This document shows positions 37,211 through 48,424 of a DNA stretch of 64,000 bases, one piece after another. The stretch lies in NCBI GenBank assembly GCA_018824085.1, contig JAHJHI010000037.1, forward strand, positions 1-64,000, in the 5' to 3' direction. Both the position numbers and the translations under genes were made by a program. The notes beneath the pieces are model-generated. The model had not been told where the DNA came from. It made no database searches and saw only the letters and a program-made list of their open reading frames with translations. Numbering within the stretch: the stretch's first letter is position 1; the number at the start of each line of letters is the position of its first letter. The DNA comes from Gammaproteobacteria bacterium. GTDB lineage: Bacteria; Pseudomonadota; Gammaproteobacteria; Burkholderiales; Rhodocyclaceae.

Positions 37211-37612
37211 ATGTTTCCGAAACCCATCCGGGTGCTGCTCGTCTGTACGGCGCTGGCACCCCTGTCCGCGTATCCGGCCGATCCTTCGGACGCCGCGGTC
37301 CCCGTCCCTCCTGTCCAGTACCGTTCGGCGTTCGACGCCTACCGTGCCCACACCAAAGAACCCGTAACGCGCTGGCGCGACGCGAACAAAACCGTCACGC
37401 AGCCGTCGATGGCCCACCCTCACGCCAGCCCGACGATGGCGGACGATCCGCACGCCGCACACAAGCGCGCCGCGGGGCCGGAGGCCGGGCGCGACAGGCC
37501 TGTGACCGGCCCCGCCCGCGATGGCGGCACCGGGCATTTGCAACACGGCTGCGTGACGCAAAGCCGCACATGCGATCACCCGACGAAGGAGCACGATCAT
37601 GCGCATCACTGA
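37211..37612 (+). CDS. exported protein of a copper operon, unknown function
   Basis: A 133-residue protein with a signal peptide (to about 23, ending AYPA). A short conserved-looking segment follows (VPPVQYRSAFDAYRAHTKEP and TRWRDANKTV). The C-terminal half is disordered and His-rich, ending CDHPTKEHDHAHH. Proteins with the same QYRSxF-YR-W-AN segment are found next to TolC/multicopper-oxidase genes, so a metal-related periplasmic role is inferred. The end overlaps the next gene start by 14 nt. Confidence 0.65.
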   Translation: MFPKPIRVLLVCTALAPLSAYPADPSDAAVPVPPVQYRSAFDAYRAHTKEPVTRWRDANKTVTQPSMAHPHASPTMADDPHAAHKRAAGPEAGRDRPVTGPARDGGTGHLQHGCVTQSRTCDHPTKEHDHAHH

Positions 37613-39032
37613 ATCGTCGTGTTTGCGGATGCTGCCGCTTGCGCTGGCAGCGAGCCTGCTTGCCGGCTGCGCCAGCTTCAGCGCCGACGGCGGATTCGGC
37701 GAGGTCGAGCAGACCGCGCAGCAGCGTCTCGGCAAGGAACTGAAATGGGTGCGCAGCGACGAAGACCGCCGGTTCGTCGAACAGCGCGTCGATGAACTGC
37801 TGATGGCGCCGCTCGGCGTCGAGGAAGCCGTGCAGCTTGCGTTGCTGAACAACCGGGGCCTGCAGGCCGGCTTCTTCCAGCTCGGCATCAGCGAGGCGGC
37901 GCTGGTTCGGGCCGGACGGCTGCCCAATCCGCAGTTCTCGATGTTCCACGCCAGCCGGAGCGAAGGGGGCGTGCGCGAGTACAAGATCGAGCAGGCGCTC
38001 ACGTTCAACATCTTTTCCCTGCTGACGATGCCGCAGGCGGTCGAGGTGAACGAGCGGCAGTTTGCGCAGACCCGGCGCGCGGTGTCGCTGCAGGTGCTGC
38101 GCCTGGCGGCCGACGTGCGCAAGGCCTGGGTGCTGGCGATCGCCGCCGGTCAGACGCTGCACTACATGGAGCAGGTGATGGATGCTGCCGAGGCGGGCGC
38201 GGAACTGGCACGCCGCATGGAGGCAGCCGGCAACTTCAGTGCCCTCGCGCGGGCGCGTGAACAATCCTTTTATGCCGACGCGGCGCTCGGCCTCGCGCGT
38301 GCCAGACAGGCGCAGGCGCAGGCGCGCGAGCGCCTGACGCGCCTGCTCGGGCTGTGGGGAGAGCAGACCGCGTTCAAGCTGCCGCCACGCCTGCCGGATC
38401 TGCCCGACGCCGCACCGGACGCGCCGGACATCGAGCGCGAGGCGATGGCCAGCCGGCTCGACCTGCAGATGGCAAAGCTCGACGCCGAAGCCACCGCACG
38501 CAATCTCGGCCTGAGCCGCACGACCCGTTTCATCAACGTGCTGGAAGTCGGTCCGGCTCGCGTGCTGGAAGGCCGCCGGGGCGAAGCCTACAAGAAGGGC
38601 TACGAGATCTCGTTCGAGTTGCCGCTGTTCGACTGGGGCGGTTCGCGGGTTGCCCAGGCTGAAGCGATCTACATGCAGGCGGTCGAGCGCGCGGCGGACG
38701 TGGCCATCAACGCGCGCTCCGAAGTGCGCGAGGCGTACGGCGGCTACCGCACGGCGTTCGACATCGCGCGCCACTACCGGGACGAGGTGGTGCCCGTGCG
38801 CAAGCGCATCTCGGACGAAAACCTGCTGCGCTACAACGGCATGCTGATCGGCGTGTTCGAGTTGCTGGCCGATGCGCGCGCGCAGGTCGTGAGCGTCAAT
38901 GGCTATATCGACGCGCTGCGCGACTTCTGGCTGGCCAGCGCCGATCTGGACATGGCGATGACGGGTCGCCCGGACACCGCCGCGCCGATGCCGGCCGCCA
39001 TGACCGCGGCGGGTGCCGCGGGCGAACACTGA
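37599..39032 (+). CDS. TolC-family outer-membrane lipoprotein of the copper cluster
   Basis: A 477-residue outer-membrane factor with a lipoprotein signal peptide (LAASLLAGC, Cys about 25). OEP-type helices follow (LALLNNRGLQAGFFQLGISEA; FELPLFDWGGSRVAQAEA). It is shorter on strands than classical TolC and belongs to the group found beside multicopper oxidases in betaproteobacteria. There are no RND pump or adaptor genes next to it, so either a distant pump uses this channel or it has another role in exporting copper. Overlap with the preceding gene suggests translational coupling. Confidence 0.88.
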   Translation: MRITESSCLRMLPLALAASLLAGCASFSADGGFGEVEQTAQQRLGKELKWVRSDEDRRFVEQRVDELLMAPLGVEEAVQLALLNNRGLQAGFFQLGISEAALVRAGRLPNPQFSMFHASRSEGGVREYKIEQALTFNIFSLLTMPQAVEVNERQFAQTRRAVSLQVLRLAADVRKAWVLAIAAGQTLHYMEQVMDAAEAGAELARRMEAAGNFSALARAREQSFYADAALGLARARQAQAQARERLTRLLGLWGEQTAFKLPPRLPDLPDAAPDAPDIEREAMASRLDLQMAKLDAEATARNLGLSRTTRFINVLEVGPARVLEGRRGEAYKKGYEISFELPLFDWGGSRVAQAEAIYMQAVERAADVAINARSEVREAYGGYRTAFDIARHYRDEVVPVRKRISDENLLRYNGMLIGVFELLADARAQVVSVNGYIDALRDFWLASADLDMAMTGRPDTAAPMPAAMTAAGAAGEH

Positions 39033-39047
39033 ATACAGGAACCTGAC

Positions 39048-40475
39048 ATGACTTCCCGCAGAGATTTCTTCCGTGGCGCCGGCGTCGCCGGTGCCGCGCT
39101 GACCGCCGCTTCGGTGAGCCGTGTGGCGATGGCCGCGCTGCCCGAGCCGGTGTTCGAAACGACGCCCGACACGCGAGCCCCGCTGGTGCCGCCCGACGGG
39201 CGCCCCTACAACCCGGTCGTCACGCTGAACGGCTGGACCTTGCCCTGGCGCATGAAAGATGGCGTCAAGGAGTTCCATCTGGTGGCCGAACCCGTGGTGC
39301 GTGAAATGGCGCCCGGTTTCAAGGCGCACCTGTGGGGCTACAACGGGCAGTCGCCGGGCCCCACGATAGAAGTGGTGGAAGGCGACCGCGTGCGCATCTT
39401 CGTCACCAACCGCCTGCCCGAGCACACCAGCGTGCACTGGCACGGCCAGCGCCTGCCCAACGGCATGGACGGCGTGAGCGGCCTGACGCAGCCGCCGATC
39501 CAGCCGGGCAAGACCTTCGTCTATGAATTCGTCGCGCGCCGGCCCGGCACTTTCATGTACCACCCGCACGCCGACGAAATGACGCAGATGGCCATGGGCA
39601 TGATGGGTTTCTGGGTGACCCATCCGAAGGGCCGTCATCCGCACATCGCGCCGGTCGACCGTGACTACGTGTTCCTGCTCAACGCCTACGACATCGATCC
39701 CGGCAGCTACACGCCGAAAACCATGACCATGCTCGACTTCAACCTGTGGTCGTGGAACAGCCGCATCTTTCCGGGCATCGCGCCGCTGGTCGCGCGCAAG
39801 AACGACCGCGTGCGCATCCGCATGGGCAACCTGACGATGACCAACCATCCGATCCACATCCATGGCCACGAATTCGAGGTGACCGGCACCGATGGCGGAC
39901 CGGTGCCGAAGTCGGCGCGCTGGCCGGAGGTCACGACCGACATCGCGGTCGGCCAGATGCGGCAGATAGACTTCATTGCCAACGAGGAGGGCGACTGGGC
40001 CTTTCACTGCCACAAGAGCCATCACACGATGAACGCAATGGGGCATGACGTGCCCAATCTGATCGGCGTCGATCACGAGGGCCTGTCGGCCCGCATCGCC
40101 AATCTCGTGCCGGGCTACATGACCATGGGCACGTCGGGCATGGCCGACATGGCGCAGATGCAGATGCCGCTGCCGGCCAATACGGCGCCGATGATGACGG
40201 GAGAGGGCCCTTTCGGATCGGTCGAAATGGGCGGCATGTTCTCGGTGTTCAAGGTGCGCCGCGACCTGGCCCCCGGCGACTACCGCGACCCCGGCTGGTA
40301 CCGTCATCCGGCTGGCTCGGTCGCGCACGAGGTCGATGGTGCGCCGGTGCCCGAACGGGCGCCGCCGGGCGGGCACGTCGGCGGCGCGTCGGCCATGCCG
40401 CGTGCGGTGGCGCCGGCCGGCGACATCGAAGTCCAGGTGCGCAAGCCCGCGGGCGGCGCGCACGACCATCACTGA
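39048..40475 (+). CDS. Tat-exported multicopper oxidase
   Basis: A 475-residue multicopper oxidase with a twin-arginine signal (TSRRDFFRGAGVAGAALTAA). All four copper-binding motifs are present: HWHG (about 128-131), HPHADEM (about 172-178), HPIHIHGHEF (about 265-274) and the type 1/3 site HCHKSHHTMNAMGH (about 320-333). The C-terminus continues with Met- and His-rich sequence (MTMGTSGMADMAQMQMP) likely to bind Cu(I). Probably oxidises Cu(I) to less toxic Cu(II) in the periplasm, like CueO/CopA. It starts 15 bp after the TolC-type gene. Confidence 0.93.
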   Translation: MTSRRDFFRGAGVAGAALTAASVSRVAMAALPEPVFETTPDTRAPLVPPDGRPYNPVVTLNGWTLPWRMKDGVKEFHLVAEPVVREMAPGFKAHLWGYNGQSPGPTIEVVEGDRVRIFVTNRLPEHTSVHWHGQRLPNGMDGVSGLTQPPIQPGKTFVYEFVARRPGTFMYHPHADEMTQMAMGMMGFWVTHPKGRHPHIAPVDRDYVFLLNAYDIDPGSYTPKTMTMLDFNLWSWNSRIFPGIAPLVARKNDRVRIRMGNLTMTNHPIHIHGHEFEVTGTDGGPVPKSARWPEVTTDIAVGQMRQIDFIANEEGDWAFHCHKSHHTMNAMGHDVPNLIGVDHEGLSARIANLVPGYMTMGTSGMADMAQMQMPLPANTAPMMTGEGPFGSVEMGGMFSVFKVRRDLAPGDYRDPGWYRHPAGSVAHEVDGAPVPERAPPGGHVGGASAMPRAVAPAGDIEVQVRKPAGGAHDHH

Positions 40476-40485
40476 AGGAGTCGTC

Positions 40486-40956
40486 ATGAGTCATGAAACG
40501 AGGCGCCGCGCGCTGCTGGGCATCGGCGTACTGGCGGCGCTGGCCCCGCTCGCAGTGGCTGCGGGCGGGGCCGCGAAGCCGCTGGTCGAGGTGTGGAAGA
40601 GCCCGACCTGCGGCTGCTGCAAGGACTGGGTCAGCCACCTCGAAGCCAACGGCTTCGAGGTGCGCACCCACGACACGGGCAATGCGCAGGTCCGCGCCCG
40701 GCTGGGCATGCCGATACGCTACGGCAGCTGTCATACCGGCCGCGTCGCGGGCTATGCGCTGGAGGGCCACGTGCCGGCCAGCGAAGTGAAACGGCTGCTG
40801 AAGGAAAAACCGGAGGCGGTCGGGCTGGCGGTGCCGGCGATGCCGCTCGGCTCGCCCGGCATGGACGGGCCCGAATACGGCGGACGCAGGGATGCGTACG
40901 ACGTGCTGCTGGTGCGTGGGGACGGGAGTGCGGACGTGTATCGCAGTTATCGCTGA
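40486..40956 (+). CDS. DUF411 metal-binding protein
   Basis: A 156-residue DUF411 protein. N-terminal signal segment (RRALLGIGVLAALAPLAVAAG, about 6-26). The conserved WKSPTCGCCKDWVSHLEANG carries the CxCC metal motif, and YGSCHTGRVAGYALEGHVP a further Cys-His site. DUF411 proteins are periplasmic and associated with copper/heavy-metal resistance. The start at 40486 has GAAGGAG 5 nt upstream. It is the last gene of the copper operon, 10 bp after the oxidase. Confidence 0.93.
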   Translation: MSHETRRRALLGIGVLAALAPLAVAAGGAAKPLVEVWKSPTCGCCKDWVSHLEANGFEVRTHDTGNAQVRARLGMPIRYGSCHTGRVAGYALEGHVPASEVKRLLKEKPEAVGLAVPAMPLGSPGMDGPEYGGRRDAYDVLLVRGDGSADVYRSYR

Positions 40957-41112
40957 GGGTTGCGTCGGGCGTGCGCGGCTGCGGTGGCAACGTTTGGGTG
41001 CGTGCCGTGGCCGGACAGGCGGGCGGGCATGATCCGGCGCGCCCGGCGGTGCGCCGATGGCGTCACGCGGATTGACCTGCGCGGTCAGCGTGGCGCCATC
41101 GTGCTTCGCGCG

Positions 41113-41304
41113 TCAGGCAGGCGGATAGTCGGCGTCGGCGAGCGCTTGCCGGAACAGGGCTTCGTCCTGCGACGACTGGATGCGCACGACGTGACGTGCG
41201 ATGTCGATGTCGACGGTGGCTTTGCCATCGACTTCCGAAACGGCCGTGCGGATACGGCCGGCGCAATGGCCACACGTCATGTCGGGAACTGTGAACTCGA
41301 TCAT
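41113..41304 (-). CDS. copZ: copper chaperone, HMA domain (CopZ-like)
   Basis: A 63-residue single HMA domain: IEFTVPDMTCGHCAGRI with the MTCGHC copper site at about 8-13, and a ferredoxin-like beta-alpha-beta pattern. It hands Cu(I) to CopA. The start at 41304 is supported by an AGGAG site 7 nt upstream. It is divergent from copA. The shared 218-bp gap contains the CueR-type operator. Confidence 0.93.
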   Translation of the reverse strand: MIEFTVPDMTCGHCAGRIRTAVSEVDGKATVDIDIARHVVRIQSSQDEALFRQALADADYPPA

Positions 41305-41446
41305 CTGTAACTCCTGGAAACGGCAAAGTGGGGCATGTCTGCCGATGGTGGCACCCGTCATCGGTGAAAACGGATCGACAGATCCCCCGGATGATGGACC
41401 TTTCCACGGGCCGGCGGTCGCGCGGCGTGTGTGAATTTGAAAAGAC

Positions 41447-41477
41447 TTGACCTTGCCATCGTGGCAAGGTTGATGCT
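41447..41477 (+). promoter_or_regulatory. CueR/MerR-type promoter and operator of copA
   Basis: A perfect inverted repeat ACCTTGCCA-TCG-TGGCAAGGT (41450-41470) sits between -35 TTGACC (41447-41452) and a weak -10 GATGCT (41472-41477). The spacer is 19 bp, the overlong spacing that MerR-family activators correct by twisting DNA. copA starts 46 bp downstream. Confidence 0.9.
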
Positions 41478-41522
41478 GTCGCTGCAGCGGACGGCCGTCC
41501 GGCCATCACTTACGGAGCAGCC

Positions 41523-43936
<2,414 letters not shown>

Positions 43937-43940
<4 letters not shown>

Positions 43941-44335
43941 GCGGGCTCTACAGCATCGGCGAAGCCGCAGCGCGCTCCGGCGTGTCCGCCAGGATGGTGC
44001 GCCACTACGAGTCGCTCGGCCTGCTGCCGGTGCCCGCGCGCACGGCCGGCGGCTACCGGCAGTACGCGGCGCGCGACGTGCATACGCTGCGCTTCATCCG
44101 GCGCGCCCGTGACCTCGGGTTCAGCATGGACGAGATCGCCGCGCTGCTGAAGCTGTGGGAGAACCGCGAGCGCACCAGCGCCGAGGTCAAGCGGATCGCG
44201 CTCGCGCATATCGCCGACCTCGACCGGCGCATCGCCGAAATGAGCGCGATGAAGGATGCGCTGGGCCGGCTGGCCGCGTGCTGCCACGGCGACGCGCGCC
44301 CGGATTGCCCGATACTCGACGGCCTTGCCGAATGA
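43937..44335 (+). CDS. cueR: MerR-family copper regulator CueR
   Basis: A 132-residue MerR protein. HTH at about 5-24 ([20 protein letters not shown]), dimerisation helix and a metal loop [10 protein letters not shown] in which Cys116 and Cys124 have the C-x7-C spacing of CueR. It senses Cu(I) and activates copA by remodelling the 19-bp-spaced promoter. It overlaps copA by 4 nt, so the regulator is made from the operon it controls, giving positive feedback. Confidence 0.95.
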
Positions 44336-44526
44336 GCGGCACTGGCGCGGTTCCCGCCTCGTCGCATCAGGCGACGGCCGTGGCGCGACGGCGCGGTTCG
44401 TCCGATACTGTCGCCGCGCAGTGTCAGGCATGAGCTGCGTCAACCGCGCGACACACGCGTCGCGCCATAATCCAGCCCGCCCGTCGTGGCGCGCGGACGA
44501 CACATTTCGCGAAAGCCACTCCAGAC

Positions 44527-45315
44527 ATGCACGACAGCGCAGCCCTCACCGAGTCCCGCCATTTCAATGCACCGCAGGTCCGCCTCTCCAGCCCGCTCGA
44601 CTGGCTCGTGGCCGGCTGCCGCGACTTCCTGCGTTGCCCCTGGCCCGGCCTGCTGCATGGCGCGGCGGTTGCGCTGTTCGGCAGCCTGCTGTGCTGGCAG
44701 ATTCCGGATCGCTTCTGGCTGCTGGGCGGGGCCTTCACCGGTTTCATGCTGGTGGCGCCGGTGATTGCCACCGGGCTGTATGCGATCAGTCGCGCCCTCG
44801 AACGTGGCGAGCCGGCCGGATTGGGTACGGCGGTCGCGGCATGGAAGCCGCGTGACCATCGCATGGTGGTGTTCGGCCTGCTGCTCGCGCTGGCCGGTAC
44901 CGGCTGGGTGATGACCTCAGCCGCACTGATCTGGACCTTTGCGCCGGCGCCGGTCAATACACCGGCTGACTTTCTTCGCGTTGTTGTTCTCGCCGAACAC
45001 GGCTGGCTGTTCGAGGCCTGGCTCGCGCTTGGCGGCCTGCTCGCGGCGCCGGTGTTCGCGTCCAGCGTGGTGGCGATTCCGTTGCTGCAGGAGCGCGACG
45101 ACATCGGCGTGCTCGGCGCGGTGCTCACGAGCTGGCGCGCCGTCATGGCCAACCCGGTTCCGCTGGCGCTGTGGGGTGCGGTGATCGCCGGCTTCACGCT
45201 GTTCGGCATGGCGACCGCGCTGCTCGGCATGCTGGTCGTGGTGCCGCTGCTCGGGCACGCGAGCTGGCATGCCAGCCAGGCACTCGTCGGCCGCGTGCCG
45301 GACGGTTCGGAGTAA
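44527..45315 (+). CDS. DUF2189 integral membrane protein
   Basis: A 262-residue membrane protein with about six hydrophobic helices. The DUF2189 signature occurs near the start (PLDWLVAGCRDFLRCPWPGLLHGA), followed by WLLGGAFTGFMLVAPVIATGLYAISR. The C-terminal half continues the family pattern (LAEHGWLFEAWLALGGLLAA). Function is unknown; family members often neighbour cytochrome oxidase or respiration genes, but none is adjacent here. The ATG at 44527 gives the usual family length. The following DUF2788 gene starts 4 bases after the stop. Confidence 0.87.
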   Translation: MHDSAALTESRHFNAPQVRLSSPLDWLVAGCRDFLRCPWPGLLHGAAVALFGSLLCWQIPDRFWLLGGAFTGFMLVAPVIATGLYAISRALERGEPAGLGTAVAAWKPRDHRMVVFGLLLALAGTGWVMTSAALIWTFAPAPVNTPADFLRVVVLAEHGWLFEAWLALGGLLAAPVFASSVVAIPLLQERDDIGVLGAVLTSWRAVMANPVPLALWGAVIAGFTLFGMATALLGMLVVVPLLGHASWHASQALVGRVPDGSE

Positions 45316-45319
45316 GCCT

Positions 45320-45529
45320 GTGCCGACCTTTACCGAAGAGCAGTTCGCGCAGTTCGGCCTGACGTTCGGCATCAGCGCCTTCATGCTCTACATGGTGTTC
45401 ATCCTGTTCCAGCTCGCGCGCGAGTCGAAGGCGGGGCGCTTCGGCACCTTCGTCATCCTGCTCGGCCTGGGCCTGGGCATGATGGGCTTCGTCGCCAAGG
45501 GCATCATCAAGTGGGTGCTCGGCGGCTGA
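45320..45529 (+). CDS. DUF2788 small membrane protein
   Basis: A 69-residue protein with two membrane helices (about 13-33 and 45-66). It reads EEQFAQFGLTFGISAFMLYMVFILF-type sequence followed by QLARESKAGRFGT, the DUF2788 pattern. The start is GTG at 45320, supported by GGAGTAA upstream and by conservation starting at PTFTEEQF; ATG codons further upstream would overlap the DUF2189 gene heavily. Function unknown. Confidence 0.85.
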   Translation: MPTFTEEQFAQFGLTFGISAFMLYMVFILFQLARESKAGRFGTFVILLGLGLGMMGFVAKGIIKWVLGG

Positions 45530-45561
45530 TGCCGCGCGCTTGCCTGCCCGCTTCTTCCCGC

Positions 45562-45591
45562 AAAAAAGGACCTGACCGGTCGACGGTCAGG
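45562..45591 (-). terminator. Rho-independent terminator of the 45626-46724 operon
   Basis: On the minus strand an 8-bp stem CCTGACCG/CGGTCAGG with a 5-nt loop is followed 3 nt later by six T. It lies 35 bp beyond the stop at 45626. Confidence 0.8.
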
Positions 45592-45625
45592 CTGCAAGGA
45601 AACGCACCGGGGTCCCGTACCGCGC

Positions 45626-45967
45626 TCAGTGTCCGTCGCTGCCTTGCGCGAGCGCGCGTTCATAGGCTTCCATGTACTCGCGGGCCTCGTCGTCCGGCGC
45701 GCCGCCACGCCGGCGCATGCGTTCGTCCAGTCGCGTGTCGGCGGGCGTGGTGGTGGTGCCGTCCCGCGCCGTTGCGGCCGCGAGCGGTGCGACGTTTGCC
45801 GTGGTGATCGTCTGCACGCCAGCGCCCGCGTCGACTTCGCAGTCCGTGAACACCAGGGTGCCCTGCGCGTCCGTATAGACGCGGATGTCCGCGCTGACGG
45901 TGCCGGCGGCAATGCTGCCGGCGAACGCCAGCAGCAGATGCAGCGCGGCCAGCCTGTCAGTGGCCAT
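45626..45967 (-). CDS. exported protein with a DUF4124-like start
   Basis: A 113-residue protein with a signal peptide (LAALHLLLAFAGSIAAGTVSA). ADIRVYTDAQGTLVFTD follows, the pattern of the DUF4124 domain (I-Y-x-D-x-x-G-x-x-x-x-T-D), then a disordered charged C-terminus. Function unknown. Its start lies inside the end of the preceding gene (11-bp overlap), so the two are an operon. A terminator follows. Confidence 0.75.
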   Translation of the reverse strand: MATDRLAALHLLLAFAGSIAAGTVSADIRVYTDAQGTLVFTDCEVDAGAGVQTITTANVAPLAAATARDGTTTTPADTRLDERMRRRGGAPDDEAREYMEAYERALAQGSDGH

Positions 45968-46724
45968 GGTTGCCGCGCCAGCCGCGCATCACGTCGATCC
46001 GTTCCGCCTTGCGGATGAAGGGATCGGACTCCATGTCGCCGAAATCCGATGCGTCGATGCGCTGGTAGCCGGCCAGGCGTGCGTCGATCGCCGCCAGCGT
46101 TGCCGGGGCGTAAGGCAGTGTGCGCGTCAGCGTCAGCTCGGAGAGCGTCTTGCCGCGTGTGCGTTCGAGCCGCACCGGCAGCTGCTGCCGTGCCGACCAG
46201 TCGAGCACGATGTCGCCGTGCGACGAGGTGCTGCGATAGCGGATCAGGTCGCCGTCCTTGCCACGCAGGCGCGAACCGGTGTTCAGTGCGCCCAGCGTGC
46301 GCCGGTCAAGCGCCACGCGCAGCATGTCCCAGTCGGGCGCGATGCCCAGCGTGCGCAGTTCGCCGCTGGTGTATTCGACGATGCGCCGTTCGTCGTGGAA
46401 GGCGCGTTCGAAATTGAAATCCGTGTCGCCATGACGGCGCCAGGTTTCGGAGAAATCCGGCTGTTCGGTGGTGAGGCGGTCGGCGGTGCGGATGAAGCGC
46501 AGCGTGACCGGAGCCGACCATTTGCCGTCGGTGCCGCGCGAGCGCAGGCGGTATTCGGCGACCACGGGCGGCGCGTCGGTGCCGATGCCGTCGGGCAGCG
46601 CGGTGGCGCTGGTCGCCGTCTTGCGGTGGTCATGGCCGGGATCATCATGGTCGTGCGTCGCTGCGGCGAAACCCGGCAGGGCCGTGGCGATGAGCAGTGC
46701 GGCGAGGGAAAGTCTCTTTAGCAT
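45957..46724 (-). CDS. exported protein of unknown function
   Basis: A 255-residue protein with a signal peptide (LKRLSLAALLIATALPGFAAA). The mature N-terminus is His/Asp-rich (THDHDDPGHDH) and the C-terminus is GNHGH. The middle has a regular beta-strand look with many Arg and Asp (AEYRLRSRGTDGKWSAPVTL; FIRTADRLTTEQPDF). No family was recognised. The two His-rich ends suggest metal binding, which is an inference. It lies 48 bp after the phoA terminator on the same strand, so it has its own promoter or depends on read-through. Confidence 0.75.
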   Translation of the reverse strand: MLKRLSLAALLIATALPGFAAATHDHDDPGHDHRKTATSATALPDGIGTDAPPVVAEYRLRSRGTDGKWSAPVTLRFIRTADRLTTEQPDFSETWRRHGDTDFNFERAFHDERRIVEYTSGELRTLGIAPDWDMLRVALDRRTLGALNTGSRLRGKDGDLIRYRSTSSHGDIVLDWSARQQLPVRLERTRGKTLSELTLTRTLPYAPATLAAIDARLAGYQRIDASDFGDMESDPFIRKAERIDVMRGWRGNHGH

Positions 46725-46771
46725 GGTGTCGCGTGGGTTGCGTCGTGCGTGCCGCTTGCGGCGGCAAACGG

Positions 46772-46800
46772 AAAAAGGCGGGCCGATGTGCCGGCCCGCC
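46772..46800 (-). terminator. Rho-independent terminator of phoA
   Basis: On the minus strand a 9-bp GC stem (GGCGGGCCG and its complement) with a 6-nt loop is followed by five T. It begins 32 bp after the phoA stop. Confidence 0.85.
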
Positions 46801-46831
46801 CGTGGTTCAGCGGCGCAAGCCGCCGTCGCGA

Positions 46832-48382
46832 TCAGAAGCCGAAGGCGTCCTTCATCACGTGGTAGATCCAGTTCTGTTCCATCGAACCGCGCACCAGGTA
46901 GGCTTTCGGACCGCTGGCGTAGATGGCGACATCTTCACCGGCGTGAGTTTCCGAACCCATCGGTACGACGGCTTGCTGCATGTAGTCGAGCGCGGCGGTG
47001 TCGATGCTGTTCAGATCGGCGCGTGCGCCGCTGACGGCACCCGGACCATTCTGGTAACCCAGCGTGGTGTAGGGCAGGCCATCGGAGGCGAGCGTCGGCG
47101 ACGGGGCGTTGCCATCGACGGCCGGCACTTCTGCCGACAGGCCGAGGATGTCGTTGCCGCGATGCGGGTAGCCGGCGATCGTGAACACGTGGCTGTGGTC
47201 GGCGGTCACGATGATGAGTGTCTCCGACGGGTCGGTCATCTCGTAGGCCTTCTTGATCGCGTTGGCGAACTCGATGGTGTCGAGCAGCGCGCGCTTGGCA
47301 TTGCCCGCGTGGTGGGCGTGATCGATGCGGCCGGCTTCGACATGCAGGAAGAAGCCGTTCTTCTCCTTCTTCAGCATGGCGATCGACTTTTCGGTCATGT
47401 CCGTCAGCGACGGCTCGCCCGCCGGCGTGTCGTCACGGTCAGCCGCGTACTGCATGTGGCTGCGCTCGAACAGGCCGAGCAGGAAGTTGGTGTTCGCCGG
47501 GTTGGCCGCATCGAAGCCGGCCTTGTCGAACACGAACTTGCTGCCGGCGCCGCGCGTGTTCACCCATTCGGCGGTGAGGTCGCGACCGTCGGTACGCAGG
47601 CCCTTGCGCGTGGTGTTCTCCGGATCGAACTGGGTGTTGCTGCGGAAGTATTCGCGACCGCCGCCCATGGCGACCTTGAGGCTGTTCTTCACGGCAGGCG
47701 ACAGTTCGATCAGCTGGCGGGCGATGTCCTTGACCGGGTTGGCGACGCCGGCGCATGCCGATGCAACCTGGCCGTTGTGTTCCCAGTCGCGCACCGAGGT
47801 GTGCGAATAGGTGGCGGCCGGCGTGGCGTGCGTGATGCGCGCCGTCGACACGACACCGGTTGCCTTGCCGGCGGCGGCGGCCTGTTCGAGGATGGTCGGC
47901 AGCGCGTTGGCGGCGATCACGGCCGCGTCGCATTCGCCGCGGGCGGTGTTCTGGTTGACCGACAGCTGGCCTTCGCGGGCCTTGTAGCCGGTGACCATGG
48001 CGGTCATCGTCGGCGCCGAGTCAGGCGTCTGCTGGTCCCACGAGTAGGTCTTGGACAGACCCAGGTAGGGCATGTTTTCGAAGAACAGGCGGTTCTCTTC
48101 GCCGGTGTTGCCCTTCATCTGGCCGTCGAGGATGCGTGCGGCCGTGACGGTCGAGATGCCCATGCCGTCACCGACGAACAGGATGACGTTCTTCGCCTTG
48201 CGGGCATTCGGGAAAACCTTCTTGCTGTCGGCCACGAACTGCTGGCCGGCTTGCCACCAGTCGTCAACCGACTCGGGGCCCTTCACTGCCGGCTCGGCAG
48301 CGAAGGCGGGCGCGACGGCGGCGCCGGACATCGCGATGGCGACCGCCATGGCGACGGAACGCTTCATGAAATGCAGATGCAT
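46832..48382 (-). CDS. phoA: alkaline phosphatase, PhoA family
   Basis: A 516-residue periplasmic alkaline phosphatase. Sec signal peptide at about 6-29 (KRSVAMAVAIAMSGAAVAPA..AFA). Metal ligand region VGDGMG at 70-75, and nucleophile Ser122 in TPDSAPTMTAM. Later metal ligands are seen in EAGRIDHAHHAGN and VTADHSHVF. It releases phosphate from phosphomonoesters. The start at 48382 has AAGGAG 5 nt upstream. It is 42 bp downstream of a PEP-CTERM gene on the same strand, so the two are probably one transcript. Confidence 0.95.
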   Translation of the reverse strand: MHLHFMKRSVAMAVAIAMSGAAVAPAFAAEPAVKGPESVDDWWQAGQQFVADSKKVFPNARKAKNVILFVGDGMGISTVTAARILDGQMKGNTGEENRLFFENMPYLGLSKTYSWDQQTPDSAPTMTAMVTGYKAREGQLSVNQNTARGECDAAVIAANALPTILEQAAAAGKATGVVSTARITHATPAATYSHTSVRDWEHNGQVASACAGVANPVKDIARQLIELSPAVKNSLKVAMGGGREYFRSNTQFDPENTTRKGLRTDGRDLTAEWVNTRGAGSKFVFDKAGFDAANPANTNFLLGLFERSHMQYAADRDDTPAGEPSLTDMTEKSIAMLKKEKNGFFLHVEAGRIDHAHHAGNAKRALLDTIEFANAIKKAYEMTDPSETLIIVTADHSHVFTIAGYPHRGNDILGLSAEVPAVDGNAPSPTLASDGLPYTTLGYQNGPGAVSGARADLNSIDTAALDYMQQAVVPMGSETHAGEDVAIYASGPKAYLVRGSMEQNWIYHVMKDAFGF

Positions 48383-48424
48383 GATGACTCCTTGTTGGGT
48401 GTTCTTTTCTGTCGGATCGGAAAA

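Noticed and set aside
37395-40487. 1030-codon minus-strand frame opposite the copper operon
   Set aside because: Shadow of the TolC and multicopper oxidase genes; low-complexity Arg/His composition.
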